A stretch of DNA of 64,000 bases, from positions 1 to 64,000 of the forward strand of contig CALRJY020000010.1 of NCBI GenBank assembly GCA_943367715.1, given 5' to 3'. This stretch comes from JAEYXS01 sp943367715. GTDB taxonomy: Bacteria; Verrucomicrobiota; Verrucomicrobiia; Limisphaerales; JAEYXS01. This document shows, in pieces, positions 25,533-34,487 of the stretch. The translations under genes and the position numbers were made by a program. Under the pieces are notes generated by a model. The model was not told the origin of the DNA and made no database searches. It was given only the letters and a program-made list of their open reading frames with translations. The number at the start of each line of letters is the position of its first letter. Positions within the stretch are counted from its first letter, which is position 1.

Positions 25533-26009
25533 TCATTTCTTGGCGAGCTTCTTCAATGCAAACTTTGCCACCAACACCTTCACCAGCCGGTTCTCTTCCT
25601 TCTTCATCACCTTCCGTTTCGCCGGTTCAAGGTCATCATATCCGCGCAGATGCAGCACGCCATGCACTACGTAACGCGCCAACTCTTCCGTCCAATGCTG
25701 TTTGAACTCCTTTGCCTGCTTCAGCGCATCATCCACGCAGATATACAACTCACCGTATAGCTCCGGCGTCTCTTCTCCGGGCGGCACTTCAGACCGGTAA
25801 TCGAACGTGACGACATCGGTGGAGCCTTCGTGTTGCAGATAATCCCAGTTCACCTGCGCCATCTCCTCCGGCTCCACCAGATGGATGCCCAATTGATACG
25901 TCTTCAGCGCCAGCTCATCCGCCAGCAACGCGCGCGTCACCGTCTTCAGGAGCTTCGCATCGATCGCCCGCGTCTTCTGCCGGTTCCGCAATTGCAGCTC
26001 GTTGCTCAT
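25533..26009 (-). CDS. ybeY: endoribonuclease YbeY
   Basis: A 158-residue metal-dependent RNase for 16S rRNA 3' maturation and ribosome quality control. STDVVTFDY at 63-71 is diagnostic. The zinc motif reads H116-GVL-H120-LRGYD-D126, so the third ligand, usually His, is Asp. The start codon overlaps the phoH stop (ATGA type overlap, 26006-26009). The C-terminal tail is basic. The neighbours phoH and recO are the common genomic context of ybeY. Confidence 0.93.
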   Translation of the reverse strand: MSNELQLRNRQKTRAIDAKLLKTVTRALLADELALKTYQLGIHLVEPEEMAQVNWDYLQHEGSTDVVTFDYRSEVPPGEETPELYGELYICVDDALKQAKEFKQHWTEELARYVVHGVLHLRGYDDLEPAKRKVMKKEENRLVKVLVAKFALKKLAKK

Positions 26010-26971
26010 TCGTTGCGTCCGGTGCCGCGATGCTTCTCATACGCCTCGATGATGCGCTGTACCAATTGATGCCGCACCACGTCCTGCTTCGTGAACTCAT
26101 GAAACGCGATGCCCGGAATCTTCTTCAAGGCCGTGACCGCTTCGATGAGACCAGATTTCTTATGCCCCGGCAGATCGACCTGCGTCGGATCCCCCGTGAT
26201 CACTGCCTTGGAGCTATGGCCCAGGCGCGTGAGGAACATGAACATCTGTTCCATCGTCGCGTTCTGTGACTCGTCCAACACGATGAACGCATGGTTTAAG
26301 GTGCGTCCGCGCATATACGCCAGCGGCGCGATCTCAATCACGCCGCGCTCGATGTGCTTCGCCAATTCCTCCGGCGGCATCATGTCATGCAGCGCGTCAT
26401 AGAGCGGCCGCAGATACGGCGTCAGTTTTTCATGCAGATCACCGGGCAAGAAACCGAGCGCTTCGCCCGCTTCTACCGCCGGACGTGTGAGGATGATGCG
26501 CGTGACCTTGCCTGCGCGTAAGGCCGAGGCAGCCATGGCCATCGCGAGATACGTCTTGCCTGTGCCCGCCGGTCCGATGCCGAACGTCACATCGTGATCG
26601 CGGATCGCCTCCACATACTTCTTCTGCCCGATCGTCTTCGGTGAGATGGAAGGTTTGCCCGGCGAGGTCTGGATGCGCTCGCTCATGAGGTTGCGCAACG
26701 CTTCCACGCCATCCGCCTTCACGACGCCCAAGGCCGAGATGAACTCGCGATTGCGCACCTGACCGCCCGCCTTGATGGATTCCTCCAGGATGGCGAACAA
26801 CTGCTTGGCGCGCCCGACATTCTCCGACTCGCCCTCCAGCTTCACCCAGCCATCACGCGAAGTTGCCTTCACGCGCAACTGGTCCTCGAGCGCCTTCAGA
26901 TTCGGCGAATCGGCGCCGAAGAGCTGTTGCACGAGACGGGGGTTCTCAAAATGAATGGTTTCGTCTGCCAT
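26006..26971 (-). CDS. PhoH family ATPase
   Basis: A 321-residue P-loop ATPase of the PhoH type with a KH-like N-terminal region (about 1-65, ending QLFAILEES). Walker A is GPAGTGKT at 133-140, and Walker B is VLDESQNAT near 229-237. The block LTRPAVEAGEALGFLPGDL is a family signature. PhoH proteins are linked to RNA turnover and stand beside ybeY in many genomes. I chose ATG 26971 because the family domain begins there; 79 more in-frame upstream residues overlap the HIT gene and are low-complexity. The gene lies 11 bases after the HIT gene. Confidence 0.93.
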   Translation of the reverse strand: MADETIHFENPRLVQQLFGADSPNLKALEDQLRVKATSRDGWVKLEGESENVGRAKQLFAILEESIKAGGQVRNREFISALGVVKADGVEALRNLMSERIQTSPGKPSISPKTIGQKKYVEAIRDHDVTFGIGPAGTGKTYLAMAMAASALRAGKVTRIILTRPAVEAGEALGFLPGDLHEKLTPYLRPLYDALHDMMPPEELAKHIERGVIEIAPLAYMRGRTLNHAFIVLDESQNATMEQMFMFLTRLGHSSKAVITGDPTQVDLPGHKKSGLIEAVTALKKIPGIAFHEFTKQDVVRHQLVQRIIEAYEKHRGTGRNE

Positions 26972-26982
26972 AAGGAAAGATA

Positions 26983-27474
26983 TCAGAGGTTCGTCAAAGC
27001 TGCGCGAAGTTTCGCAGCGGTATCCGTCAGCGCTTCCGGGATGATCGCCGTGCTGCCGGTGACGGGCATGAAGTTCACATCCCCATTCCAGCGCGGCACG
27101 ATGTGGATGTGCAGATGCTCCACAATGCCCGCACCTGCGACCTGTCCGAGATTCACGCCGATGTTGAAACCATGTGGCCGCATCACCTGCGTCAGCGCCG
27201 CCTGGCAACGCCGCGTGAGCTGCATCAGCTCCAGCATCTCGGAATCCGTCAGATCATTGAAGTCCGGCACCTGCTTGTACGGCACTGTCATGATATGCCC
27301 GCCATTGTAGGGGTAACGGTTCAACACCGCATAACATGTCTTGGCGCGCGCGATCACGTAATTCGCCACATCATCGCTGGACTCGGCGATCTGGGTGAAA
27401 ATGGAGCGCCCGTCCTTCGGTCCTTTCGGGCCGAGGATGTATTCAATCCGCCAAGGGGCGTGCAACGCTTCCAT
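26983..27474 (-). CDS. HIT family nucleotide hydrolase/transferase
   Basis: A 163-residue protein with the histidine triad H120-L-H122-I-H124 followed by IVPRW. Residues NRYPYNGGHIMTVPYKQV near 52-69 are typical of the HIT branch related to Ap4A/AMP hydrolases. It would cleave nucleotide phosphoramidates or dinucleoside polyphosphates. It is the first gene of the HIT-phoH-ybeY-recO run. Confidence 0.92.
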   Translation of the reverse strand: MEALHAPWRIEYILGPKGPKDGRSIFTQIAESSDDVANYVIARAKTCYAVLNRYPYNGGHIMTVPYKQVPDFNDLTDSEMLELMQLTRRCQAALTQVMRPHGFNIGVNLGQVAGAGIVEHLHIHIVPRWNGDVNFMPVTGSTAIIPEALTDTAAKLRAALTNL

Positions 27475-27524
27475 GCCAACAACCTAACAAGGCCACGCCG
27501 ATTGTCAAAAGCGGAGCTGACGAC

Positions 27525-27983
27525 TCAACGCTTCCCTTTAGACAGCTTCAACAGTTTCAAGCCGCTCGCTTTAGCAACCACAACTTGATCCTCATCAAAT
27601 GAAACGAACGCATCCGCACAAATTTCATGCGCAATAGCGACATGAAACAGATCCATCCCTCGTAACACCATGGAAACGGAATGCTTTGCACTGATCTCTC
27701 CTGCTAATCGAACAGCATTGGTCCAATCAAATTCAACATGCGGCCAATAACCCAATTTTATCTCTTGCTGCAAACTGCTCAACAAAGGCTGTGATTCGCC
27801 TTTGCCCAAAAGGCCGTAACGTTCGGCTTGGCGAAAGCTGTTGAACACCTCCACCCGTTGCCACGGCGTCCACACCACTTCAACATCAGGATGGGAATCA
27901 AACAGCGAAGTCGCCTGTTCATGATGCTTGTCCAAACGGCACTTGTAAGCCAGCCACCAGGACGTGTCCGCATAGAGTTTCAT
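27525..27983 (-). CDS. PIN domain toxin (VapC-like)
   Basis: A 152-residue PIN-fold nuclease. Acidic metal ligands are visible: Asp6 in LYADTSWW, Glu45 in WQRVEVFNSF, Asp111 in GMDLFHVAIA, and Asp130/Asp132 in VSFDEDQ. VapC-type toxins cut tRNA or rRNA when not neutralised. The gene overlaps the antitoxin gene by four bases (27980-27983), the typical coupled arrangement. Confidence 0.9.
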   Translation of the reverse strand: MKLYADTSWWLAYKCRLDKHHEQATSLFDSHPDVEVVWTPWQRVEVFNSFRQAERYGLLGKGESQPLLSSLQQEIKLGYWPHVEFDWTNAVRLAGEISAKHSVSMVLRGMDLFHVAIAHEICADAFVSFDEDQVVVAKASGLKLLKLSKGKR

Positions 27984-28210
27984 TTCTTAATGGTCTTAAG
28001 AAACTCCACACCGTCGAACTTGGGTGCGTCAGGGTTTCCAAATGCCGATTCTCTCGCTTTCTTCGAAGTCATGCGAGGTCGCTTGGTAGCCAGTCTGGTG
28101 ACCGCAAACTTGGGTTGGCCATTAGAAGTGACCACTAACTGCTCCCCTTCGAGCAGCCCGTCAACCAGTCCGGCGTTATGATAAAACTCGCGTGCTGTTA
28201 CGCTTTTCAT
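27980..28210 (-). CDS. antitoxin of the PIN toxin (Phd/YefM-like)
   Basis: A 76-residue protein. MKSVTAREFYHN begins like the DNA-binding N-terminus of Phd/YefM antitoxins, and GEQLVVTSNGQPKFAVTRL near 22-40 continues that fold. The basic and then toxin-wrapping tail ends GVEFLKTIKK. It would bind its own promoter and the PIN protein. No Shine-Dalgarno sequence precedes its ATG. Confidence 0.88.
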   Translation of the reverse strand: MKSVTAREFYHNAGLVDGLLEGEQLVVTSNGQPKFAVTRLATKRPRMTSKKARESAFGNPDAPKFDGVEFLKTIKK

Positions 28211-28236
28211 ACCGTTAGACGGTATAGTCTAACACA
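28211..28236 (-). promoter_or_regulatory. palindromic operator/promoter of the toxin-antitoxin pair
   Basis: GTTAGAC (28214-28220) and GTCTAAC (28227-28233) form an inverted repeat around GGTATA. On the minus strand the spacer reads TATACC and fits a -10 element. The palindrome ends three bases before the antitoxin ATG, so an antitoxin bound here would block transcription. Confidence 0.65.
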
Positions 28237-28273
28237 TCAAAACGCAAGTCATAACAATCTGCTAAAAACAGCC

Positions 28274-29719
28274 TCACCGCTCCTTTAACCATCCCGGCCC
28301 GGTAATCTCCTTTGTCAAAATCTTGTACTTGATCGGCAGATTCGATACCTCATTGCAGCCGACATCTTTTCTGGCATCACGCGTTTGACCTTCAATGTCC
28401 TCAACGATTCCCAGAGCATCGCCTTCAGCCTTGTTCGCATAAAAAACATAGTCGAGAGGAGCACCAGCAGGGCGCCACTCTTTGCCTTTAGCATCCATCG
28501 CCCGAACTCCGACCGGTGAACCAATGGCCCCAACCGCAATGCTTCCATCCCACTTCCAATTGACCGGCTCCGTGTCCACCTTGAAAATCGGCGTGGTGGC
28601 AGACTCCAGCAGATTGTTCGCAAACACACAGTCCACCGGCGGCAAATCCGCCCCTTTCGGATTATCACTCACATACCCGATCAATACCGACGACTTGCAG
28701 TTCAAGAATGTATTGAACGCGATCACCGCCCGTTTCACTTGGAAATATCCATGTAACGGCGAGTCCTTCAATCCATTCATCAACGTCAGCGCGGAACGTG
28801 ATTCCACACCACCCAGCTCCGCAAAGTAATTGTTCACCACACGATGATCCTCGCCGATGATCCGCACGCCGCCCGTGTTCTTCCGATGATCACCGATAAA
28901 ATAATTCGCCTCCACCACGCACCGGTTGCCATGACGCAACGTCATCGCCCCCTCACAATGCAGGAACGTGTTATGGCGATAGATGTTCTCACACGATTTG
29001 TTGGAAACGATCTCCACCTCCCCGTTGCATTCCTGAAATAGATTGAACTCCACCACCGTGCGCGAGTTGTTCATCGACACTTCGCTCGTCCCCACGCGAA
29101 TAGTCTCCCCGCCATTCTCACCCAAGCGCGGCCTAGGCCCAAAGTGATTGTGATCTATTTGATGGTAATTGGGTTTATCGCTGACCCACACCACCAGCGT
29201 GGTCCCGGCATGTTGCTTGCCCGCGAAGTAGCAATGATCCACCCGATTTCTGACGCCATACAGTGATACCCATCTGTAATCCTGCTTCTTGTTGGGCGGA
29301 TTGTAATCCGTGATGGCACAAGCGGTGACGCGGCAATTCGTCGCGGGCTTGTTCGAGTTCGCACGGAACTCGATCACGTCATCCTTGCGATCTCCCGCGT
29401 CCTTGAACCACAACCCCTCCACCACCAGATGTTGCCCGCCGATGCGCAGTCGCGACTTCCCCGTGAACATCACCTGACCGGGAGTTTCTGCACGCAGCGT
29501 GATCGGTTTCTCAGCGGTTCCTTGCGCATCGAAGAGCAATGCCGCGTCCGCCCATGTGCCATTCTTCAATATCAGCACATCGCCGGGTTTTGCCAGTTTC
29601 TGCAACCGCGCGAATTCAGCCGGATTCGCCACCGTGTGATCCGCAGCGAAGCATCTGGTATGGATGGCGAGGACCAGCCAGATGAAGGCGAAACATCCCA
29701 GTCGGCGCGACAGGTTCAT
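28274..29719 (-). CDS. polysaccharide lyase family 6 (alginate or chondroitin lyase)
   Basis: A 481-residue secreted right-handed beta-helix lyase of family PL6. A signal peptide covers about 1-26 (ending CFA). Family blocks: VLILKNGTWAD near 49, NGGETIRVGTSEVS near 206, EVEIVSNKSCENIYRHNTF near 236 (the catalytic Lys lies in SNKS), RHGNRC near 265 (catalytic Arg), and TGGVRIIGEDHRVVNNYF near 284. Members cleave alginate or dermatan/chondroitin by beta-elimination. ATG 29719 overlaps the stop of the upstream beta-helix gene (ATGA), so the two are coupled. Confidence 0.93.
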   Translation of the reverse strand: MNLSRRLGCFAFIWLVLAIHTRCFAADHTVANPAEFARLQKLAKPGDVLILKNGTWADAALLFDAQGTAEKPITLRAETPGQVMFTGKSRLRIGGQHLVVEGLWFKDAGDRKDDVIEFRANSNKPATNCRVTACAITDYNPPNKKQDYRWVSLYGVRNRVDHCYFAGKQHAGTTLVVWVSDKPNYHQIDHNHFGPRPRLGENGGETIRVGTSEVSMNNSRTVVEFNLFQECNGEVEIVSNKSCENIYRHNTFLHCEGAMTLRHGNRCVVEANYFIGDHRKNTGGVRIIGEDHRVVNNYFAELGGVESRSALTLMNGLKDSPLHGYFQVKRAVIAFNTFLNCKSSVLIGYVSDNPKGADLPPVDCVFANNLLESATTPIFKVDTEPVNWKWDGSIAVGAIGSPVGVRAMDAKGKEWRPAGAPLDYVFYANKAEGDALGIVEDIEGQTRDARKDVGCNEVSNLPIKYKILTKEITGPGWLKER

Positions 29720-32277
29720 TTCTTTTTCCAAGAGCGGTCAAATCCCTGGAAGCCCACCTTATCCAAAGGAATATTCTCAAACCCCAGTTGCCGCGCGGGC
29801 GAAGCATTGGCCGGTTGATAAATATCCTGCGCCGGGTTCATGAACGCGGGATCGGCGATCATCGAGTTCTTGTCGAACCCGCTTGCCTGCCACGTCTTGA
29901 AAGGACCCCGGGGAGTCATCTTGGCGCCCGCAAAGAAATTGGCTCCTTGCGTCTGCCAAAAGAGATTCCGGTCCGCTTGCGTGAAGAGGGAATTGGCCCA
30001 GGTCCCCGCATGTTGGTAGAGGTTCGCCTGCCCTTCCTTGAAGGCCACGATGTTGCGCGTGAAACGGTTGCTCACGCTGGAGGCATCGGCCGCCTGAAAA
30101 AACATCTGATGCTCCACACCATCCACGAACACGTTGTTGTCGATCAGGTTGTTTTTGCCGCCCAGCACACTCACACCACCGCGAGCACTCCGGGCCACCA
30201 CATTGCCTTTCACAACGGTGCCACTGGCATAATCATCCAGATGAATGCCCCACGTGTGATAAGGCGTGCGGAACTTGCCATCCGTGTCTGTCCCCAATCC
30301 GCCCGTATCACGCACCCGATTGTACTGGATGATGTTTCCCGTGTCCTTCCGATGCCGGCCCGTGATCTCGATCGCGCCGCTGTCAGCCGTTTCCAGATTC
30401 GTGAACTGGATCTCGTTATACTCCACCACATTCGTATGCGAGTAATTGGCGGAATCCGAGCTGTTCACGGACACCGCCGAGCGCGGCAAATGCTCCAACA
30501 GATTGTGTGCAATCCGGTTGCCCCCGCCGGTAGAAACCGACACGCCCGCCACATGCTTGTATACTTCGCCGATGTGATGGATCCAATTGCCCGCCACGAG
30601 ATTGCTGGTGGCCTGTGACGTTGCCGGTCCGTGGAAGAGCACACCGCCTTCACCCAGGTTCGTCATCTCATTGCCTACGATCTCATTGGCCGTGGATTTG
30701 TTTTCCAACCGCACCGCATATCCGCCCAAATTCACGAAGCGATTGCTTTCCAAGATGCACTGTCGGGCTCCCACGAGCCAGATCGCCGCGTCATTCGGAG
30801 CGGTCGCCTGGGCCGTCCGTGAATACGTCGTGTGCCGGAACTCAAAACCCCTGATGGTGAAACCCTCCACCCATTTGCTCCGCGCCGGATCACCTTTGAA
30901 TTCGATCAACCGGTCCAGCACCGGCACAAACGCCGTCTGATCTTGGAACGTGGGCCGCGGCGGCCAGAAATAAAGACTGCCTGACGCCCGGTCCAAATAC
31001 CACTCGCCCGGTGAATCCAGCTCCTCGAATGCGTTCGCCACGAAATACCGGTTGCCCGGCAGAATCTCCACCCCCCCGCTGCTCGCGGGCTGCAACGTGG
31101 CGATCCGTTTGTCTTGATCAATTCCACGCGCTGGCAATGGCATGATCGTATTCGCCCGGCCCGCACCCGGAAACATGTTGATCTCCGTCTCCGGTGATTT
31201 GGCATAATCCTTCAGATCACCCGCCCGGAAATGGAAACGTCCCCGTGAGGCCGTCGTCGTCAATGCCGGACGCACCATGTCCTTGGCATTGGCACCGGTC
31301 ATCGCTTCCGCCTGGAGCACCATCAGTTGGCGACCGGCTGCCGGTCGTGCCAGGGCGGCGCCCGTCGCGCTCACCGCCGCGTTCCACGCCGGATCATCAC
31401 TGAGCGCGATCGCGTCCAGATTGATCAGCCCGCCCTGCAAATTGCTCCACCGGATCACCTGCGCCCCTTGCGCCAGCGGTATATTGGCCACCACACTCCA
31501 GCGATACGCCCCCTGCGTGTCCGGCAGATTCTGCAACATCACCGGCTGTTCGGAAGCGATCTGCAGCGAGCAACGTCCGCCCATGTTGTTGAAGCCCGCC
31601 TGTGCATTCTGCGCCGCGTAGAGGAACGCGATCCGGTAAGTCCCCTCCACCGGCACCTCCACCGTCCACTCCACCCAATCTCCCGCATTGTTGATACGCG
31701 AGATGAACGAACCAAACGCACCCGTCCCCGGCCCCTCGCTGATGGTGAAATTCCAGCCACTCGTATAAGGATTCGCGCGATCCAAGTTGGGATACCGCGC
31801 CCGCGTTTGCAGTTCCGTATCCAGCCAGAACTGGCCGAAGAACAACCGCTTCGTCTGCACCTCAGGGATCTTCGCCACCCAGATTTCATTCGTCGCGCGA
31901 TTCCATCCCTTCACCGCCATCGCCCCGCTAAGCACCGGTTTCTCCCCCGGATACGCCGTCAAACCGTGCCCGGAATCCTCCGGTTTGACCTCGATGGGCT
32001 GCGACAGATAATAGACGCCGCCACGAACGTAAGTCTGGCACTTGAGCGGCTGCTTGCGCATCTCCTCCAGGCTGCGCCCGATCGTGGCGAACGGTCCATC
32101 CGTCCGCGTCGGATTCGGCCCCAGCAACTTCCCGCTCCACTGATCGTTGCCCGAAGGCGAAACGAAGTAAGTCCCCGGCGCAGATTTCACCACCGTCTGC
32201 GCGCCCGATTGGAGACCAGCGACCGCCAACACGACTGCAACCAGTCCCGCGAACTTTAGCCAATTCATCGTCCTCAT
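29716..32277 (-). CDS. secreted beta-helix glycan-active protein with inserted binding domain
   Basis: An 853-residue exported protein. A signal peptide covers about residues 1-27. GTYFVSPSGNDQWSG near 35 and the LSGAMAVKGWNRATNEIWVA block resemble GH141-like and related right-handed beta-helix enzymes. A carbohydrate-binding-like insert (DWVEWTVEVPVEGTYRIAFLY near 200-220) sits before the helix. Repeating N-x-I/V-x-x-N turns run from about 480 to 800. ATG 32277 precedes the signal peptide. Coupling to the PL6 gene suggests a shared substrate; catalytic residues were not identified. Confidence 0.85.
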   Translation of the reverse strand: MRTMNWLKFAGLVAVVLAVAGLQSGAQTVVKSAPGTYFVSPSGNDQWSGKLLGPNPTRTDGPFATIGRSLEEMRKQPLKCQTYVRGGVYYLSQPIEVKPEDSGHGLTAYPGEKPVLSGAMAVKGWNRATNEIWVAKIPEVQTKRLFFGQFWLDTELQTRARYPNLDRANPYTSGWNFTISEGPGTGAFGSFISRINNAGDWVEWTVEVPVEGTYRIAFLYAAQNAQAGFNNMGGRCSLQIASEQPVMLQNLPDTQGAYRWSVVANIPLAQGAQVIRWSNLQGGLINLDAIALSDDPAWNAAVSATGAALARPAAGRQLMVLQAEAMTGANAKDMVRPALTTTASRGRFHFRAGDLKDYAKSPETEINMFPGAGRANTIMPLPARGIDQDKRIATLQPASSGGVEILPGNRYFVANAFEELDSPGEWYLDRASGSLYFWPPRPTFQDQTAFVPVLDRLIEFKGDPARSKWVEGFTIRGFEFRHTTYSRTAQATAPNDAAIWLVGARQCILESNRFVNLGGYAVRLENKSTANEIVGNEMTNLGEGGVLFHGPATSQATSNLVAGNWIHHIGEVYKHVAGVSVSTGGGNRIAHNLLEHLPRSAVSVNSSDSANYSHTNVVEYNEIQFTNLETADSGAIEITGRHRKDTGNIIQYNRVRDTGGLGTDTDGKFRTPYHTWGIHLDDYASGTVVKGNVVARSARGGVSVLGGKNNLIDNNVFVDGVEHQMFFQAADASSVSNRFTRNIVAFKEGQANLYQHAGTWANSLFTQADRNLFWQTQGANFFAGAKMTPRGPFKTWQASGFDKNSMIADPAFMNPAQDIYQPANASPARQLGFENIPLDKVGFQGFDRSWKKK

Positions 32278-32322
32278 GCAAAATGGGTTACCCCGGCAAT
32301 GTGCCCGCGATTTCCCGAACAT

Positions 32323-33066
32323 TCAAACTTTGCCCAACAATTTCTTGGCCTGCGCGATCCACACCCGGTCCCGCTTCCGCTGGAAACTCGGTGAATGCGC
32401 ATCATCCTCCAGCGTTTCCCGCAGCAGCGCCCGCGCCTCATTCGCCCGGCCCGCCTGGATGCACAAGTCCGCCAACTGCACCTTCGCCCGCGCATAACCA
32501 TTGGACACCAGCACCTGCTCGAACTCCCGTATCGCCTCCTCCCTGCGGCCCAAAACCGCATAAGTCTCCGCCAACGCCATCCGCGTATGGGCGAAATCAT
32601 GCTTCGGCACCTCACGACAAACACCCTCCAGCAGCGGCAACCCTTCCGCCGGCCGGTTCAGGCGCAAGAGACACTGGCCATAATGCGCCCGCGTATCCAC
32701 ATCCGTCGGGTCCCGTTCCATCGCCGCTTTGTAACACGGCTCGGCCTTCGTCAATTTCCCCTGCTGGAAATAGATGTCCCCCAACTGCGAATGATGCGCC
32801 GCATTATCCAGATGATGGATCTGCGCCTGCAACTCCTTGATCCGTCTCCGGTCATACGACCCCGGAAACTCGAACCCCCGGCTGAGACTGCTGTTCCCAT
32901 CCCGATACACCATGAAGAAATACAGGATCGTATTGATCGGCGGAAAGATGACGAGGAACACCACCCACATCCACTCCTTCCGTTCGCAAGCATCGAAGAG
33001 CATCACTAGCCAGAAGATGCCGAAGATCACACCGCCCAACCCGAAGAACGCAAATGATTCAAACAT
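32323..33066 (-). CDS. membrane-anchored TPR protein
   Basis: A 247-residue protein. Two transmembrane helices (residues 8-24 and 34-52) surround DACERKEW, similar to the N-terminal anchor of phospholipase-D-like/cardiolipin-synthase proteins. From residue 90 TPR motifs follow: HHSQLGDIYFQQGKLTKAEPCYKAAM, RAHYGQCLLRLNRPAEGLPLLE and AETYAVLGRREEAIREFEQVL. TPRs would scaffold a protein complex at the membrane. It lies 45 bases upstream of the beta-helix gene and may be co-transcribed. Confidence 0.88.
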   Translation of the reverse strand: MFESFAFFGLGGVIFGIFWLVMLFDACERKEWMWVVFLVIFPPINTILYFFMVYRDGNSSLSRGFEFPGSYDRRRIKELQAQIHHLDNAAHHSQLGDIYFQQGKLTKAEPCYKAAMERDPTDVDTRAHYGQCLLRLNRPAEGLPLLEGVCREVPKHDFAHTRMALAETYAVLGRREEAIREFEQVLVSNGYARAKVQLADLCIQAGRANEARALLRETLEDDAHSPSFQRKRDRVWIAQAKKLLGKV

Positions 33067-33197
33067 AGAAGTGTATTACCGCTTCCCGGTCCTCAGTTGT
33101 TAAACGCCGTCTCCATTACTTGTTCCACTACTGTTGCTGATGCCCTCCAGCCAAACGCAGACCGGCGCAACTTGCAACGCCGAAACTGCCACCCACC

Positions 33198-33222
33198 GTA
33201 GCCGACGAGGTAACGAGGCGGA
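33198..33222. repeat. half copy of the GTAGCCG inverted repeat
   Basis: GTAGCCGACGAGGTAACGAG followed by GCGGA matches the left arm of the inverted repeat at 49316-49387. The right arm is missing here. Confidence 0.6.
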
Positions 33223-33591
33223 ACCAACTTTTCTTATCCCCCTCGACGCTTCCCAAACTTTGAGCTTTGAGTTTTGAACTTTGAGCTTATTTACAGGCCC
33301 GTAGTGCAACTACAAGCCCGTGATGCAATCACTCCCTTGAAGCGCGCCTTCCCGTCTGATCCGTTTTATGTTTCCTACGCGATTGCCTCCTGTCCTGCGG
33401 TACTTTAGCAACCAGTCCACCCTCACCGGACCAAACCCTCGCCAGCCACTTCACAAAGAAACGCAGAAACCAAATCCAATCATGGTAGGGCATCGCTGTG
33501 GCCATCGGTGCAACCGACGACGCCCTGACCTTTTTCGTCAAGGCACCGTGAAATCCACGCACCACCACCGTCGAAGCACACGACCTCTCCT

Positions 33592-33640
33592 CCCTCTCCC
33601 TTCAACAGGGAGAGGGCTGGGGTGAGGGTTGAGCGCGCCA
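33592..33640. repeat. GGAGAGGG-type palindromic repeat, copy 3
   Basis: CCCTCTCCC-ttcaaca-GGGAGAGGG followed by CTGGGGTGAGGGTTGAGCGC. It matches the copy at 20660-20710. Confidence 0.65.
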
Positions 33641-34285
33641 AACGTCCTAAAAACGCCCAGCGTCTCCCTCTTCACCGGAGGCCGAACTTCGGCCCTGCAT
33701 TCCCTTTAGGGAACTATTTCAAAGAGCAATGAAACCATCCGACCCCTGCAAATGTATCTGATTATGACTCCTCACTATAGGGAGGCTGAACTTCAGCCGC
33801 TGGTCAAAGCCAGGCCGGTTCCGCAGTGGCTACTAAGGATTCCCCGGCCGGTCATAAAATCCTATGCCGCCCGACGTCCCGTTCACCGCTCCGGCTTACG
33901 GACCCTGATCCATACGCCCGATACACTCACTTATCCGCAATGACTCCATAAGGATGCCAAAACGATTCCAATGAATCACTTGGCGTGAGGATTCTTCGGG
34001 GATGCTTTCTTCATTCTGACTTCAGAATTCTTCATTCCTTCCGAGCCTCTCCTTTACCGACAACGAGTTGTCAGCACAGAAAAGACTACTAAACCCCCGT
34101 CAATTTATCCATCAAAAAATCACCACCAAACCGCTCCCAAACGCAACAAATTGCGACAGAAGAAATTACAAAGGAAGATTTATTCCGTGGAGTGTGGGTG
34201 CCTCGCCCACAGCAACGTCCAAACAGACGTTTTGACTGCCTTATACGACCGGGTCAGCCAACGAAATTAAGCAGGCGGCCCTTCG

Positions 34286-34379
34286 TTCCAGCCCGGAGGG
34301 CGAAAGAAAATAGCCCAGCGATTCATCGCTCGGGAAAGCCGGGAAAACAAATTCAAGTCCCGCCCGGGACGTCAGAACT
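34286..34379 (+). repeat. three-hairpin repeat, copy 1
   Basis: Hairpins in order: GCCC-gga-GGGC; CCCAGCGA-ttca-TCGCTCGGG; GTCCC-gccc-GGGAC. GAAAGAAAATA links the first two. It lies about 110 bases upstream of the gene at 34488. Confidence 0.8.
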
Positions 34380-34487
34380 CATCCGCTTAATGCCCACACA
34401 AATTAGCGAAATTCGCGTCACTCCCCTCCTCGCACACCAATACCCGCTTGCCCATGTCTCAGTAACAAGGTTAAACTTGATTCAAGA

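Larger units (their letters stand above)
33067..34487. other. 1.4-kb gene-free region rich in short palindromes
   Basis: No open frame here has convincing protein character. It contains a half copy of the GTAGCCG repeat (33198-33222), the GGAGAGGG repeat (33592-33640), small hairpins GGCCG-aactt-CGGCC near 33682 and GGCTG-aactt-CAGCC near 33783, and a three-hairpin repeat at 34286-34379. A non-coding RNA or decayed genes are possible but I cannot demonstrate either. Confidence 0.5.
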
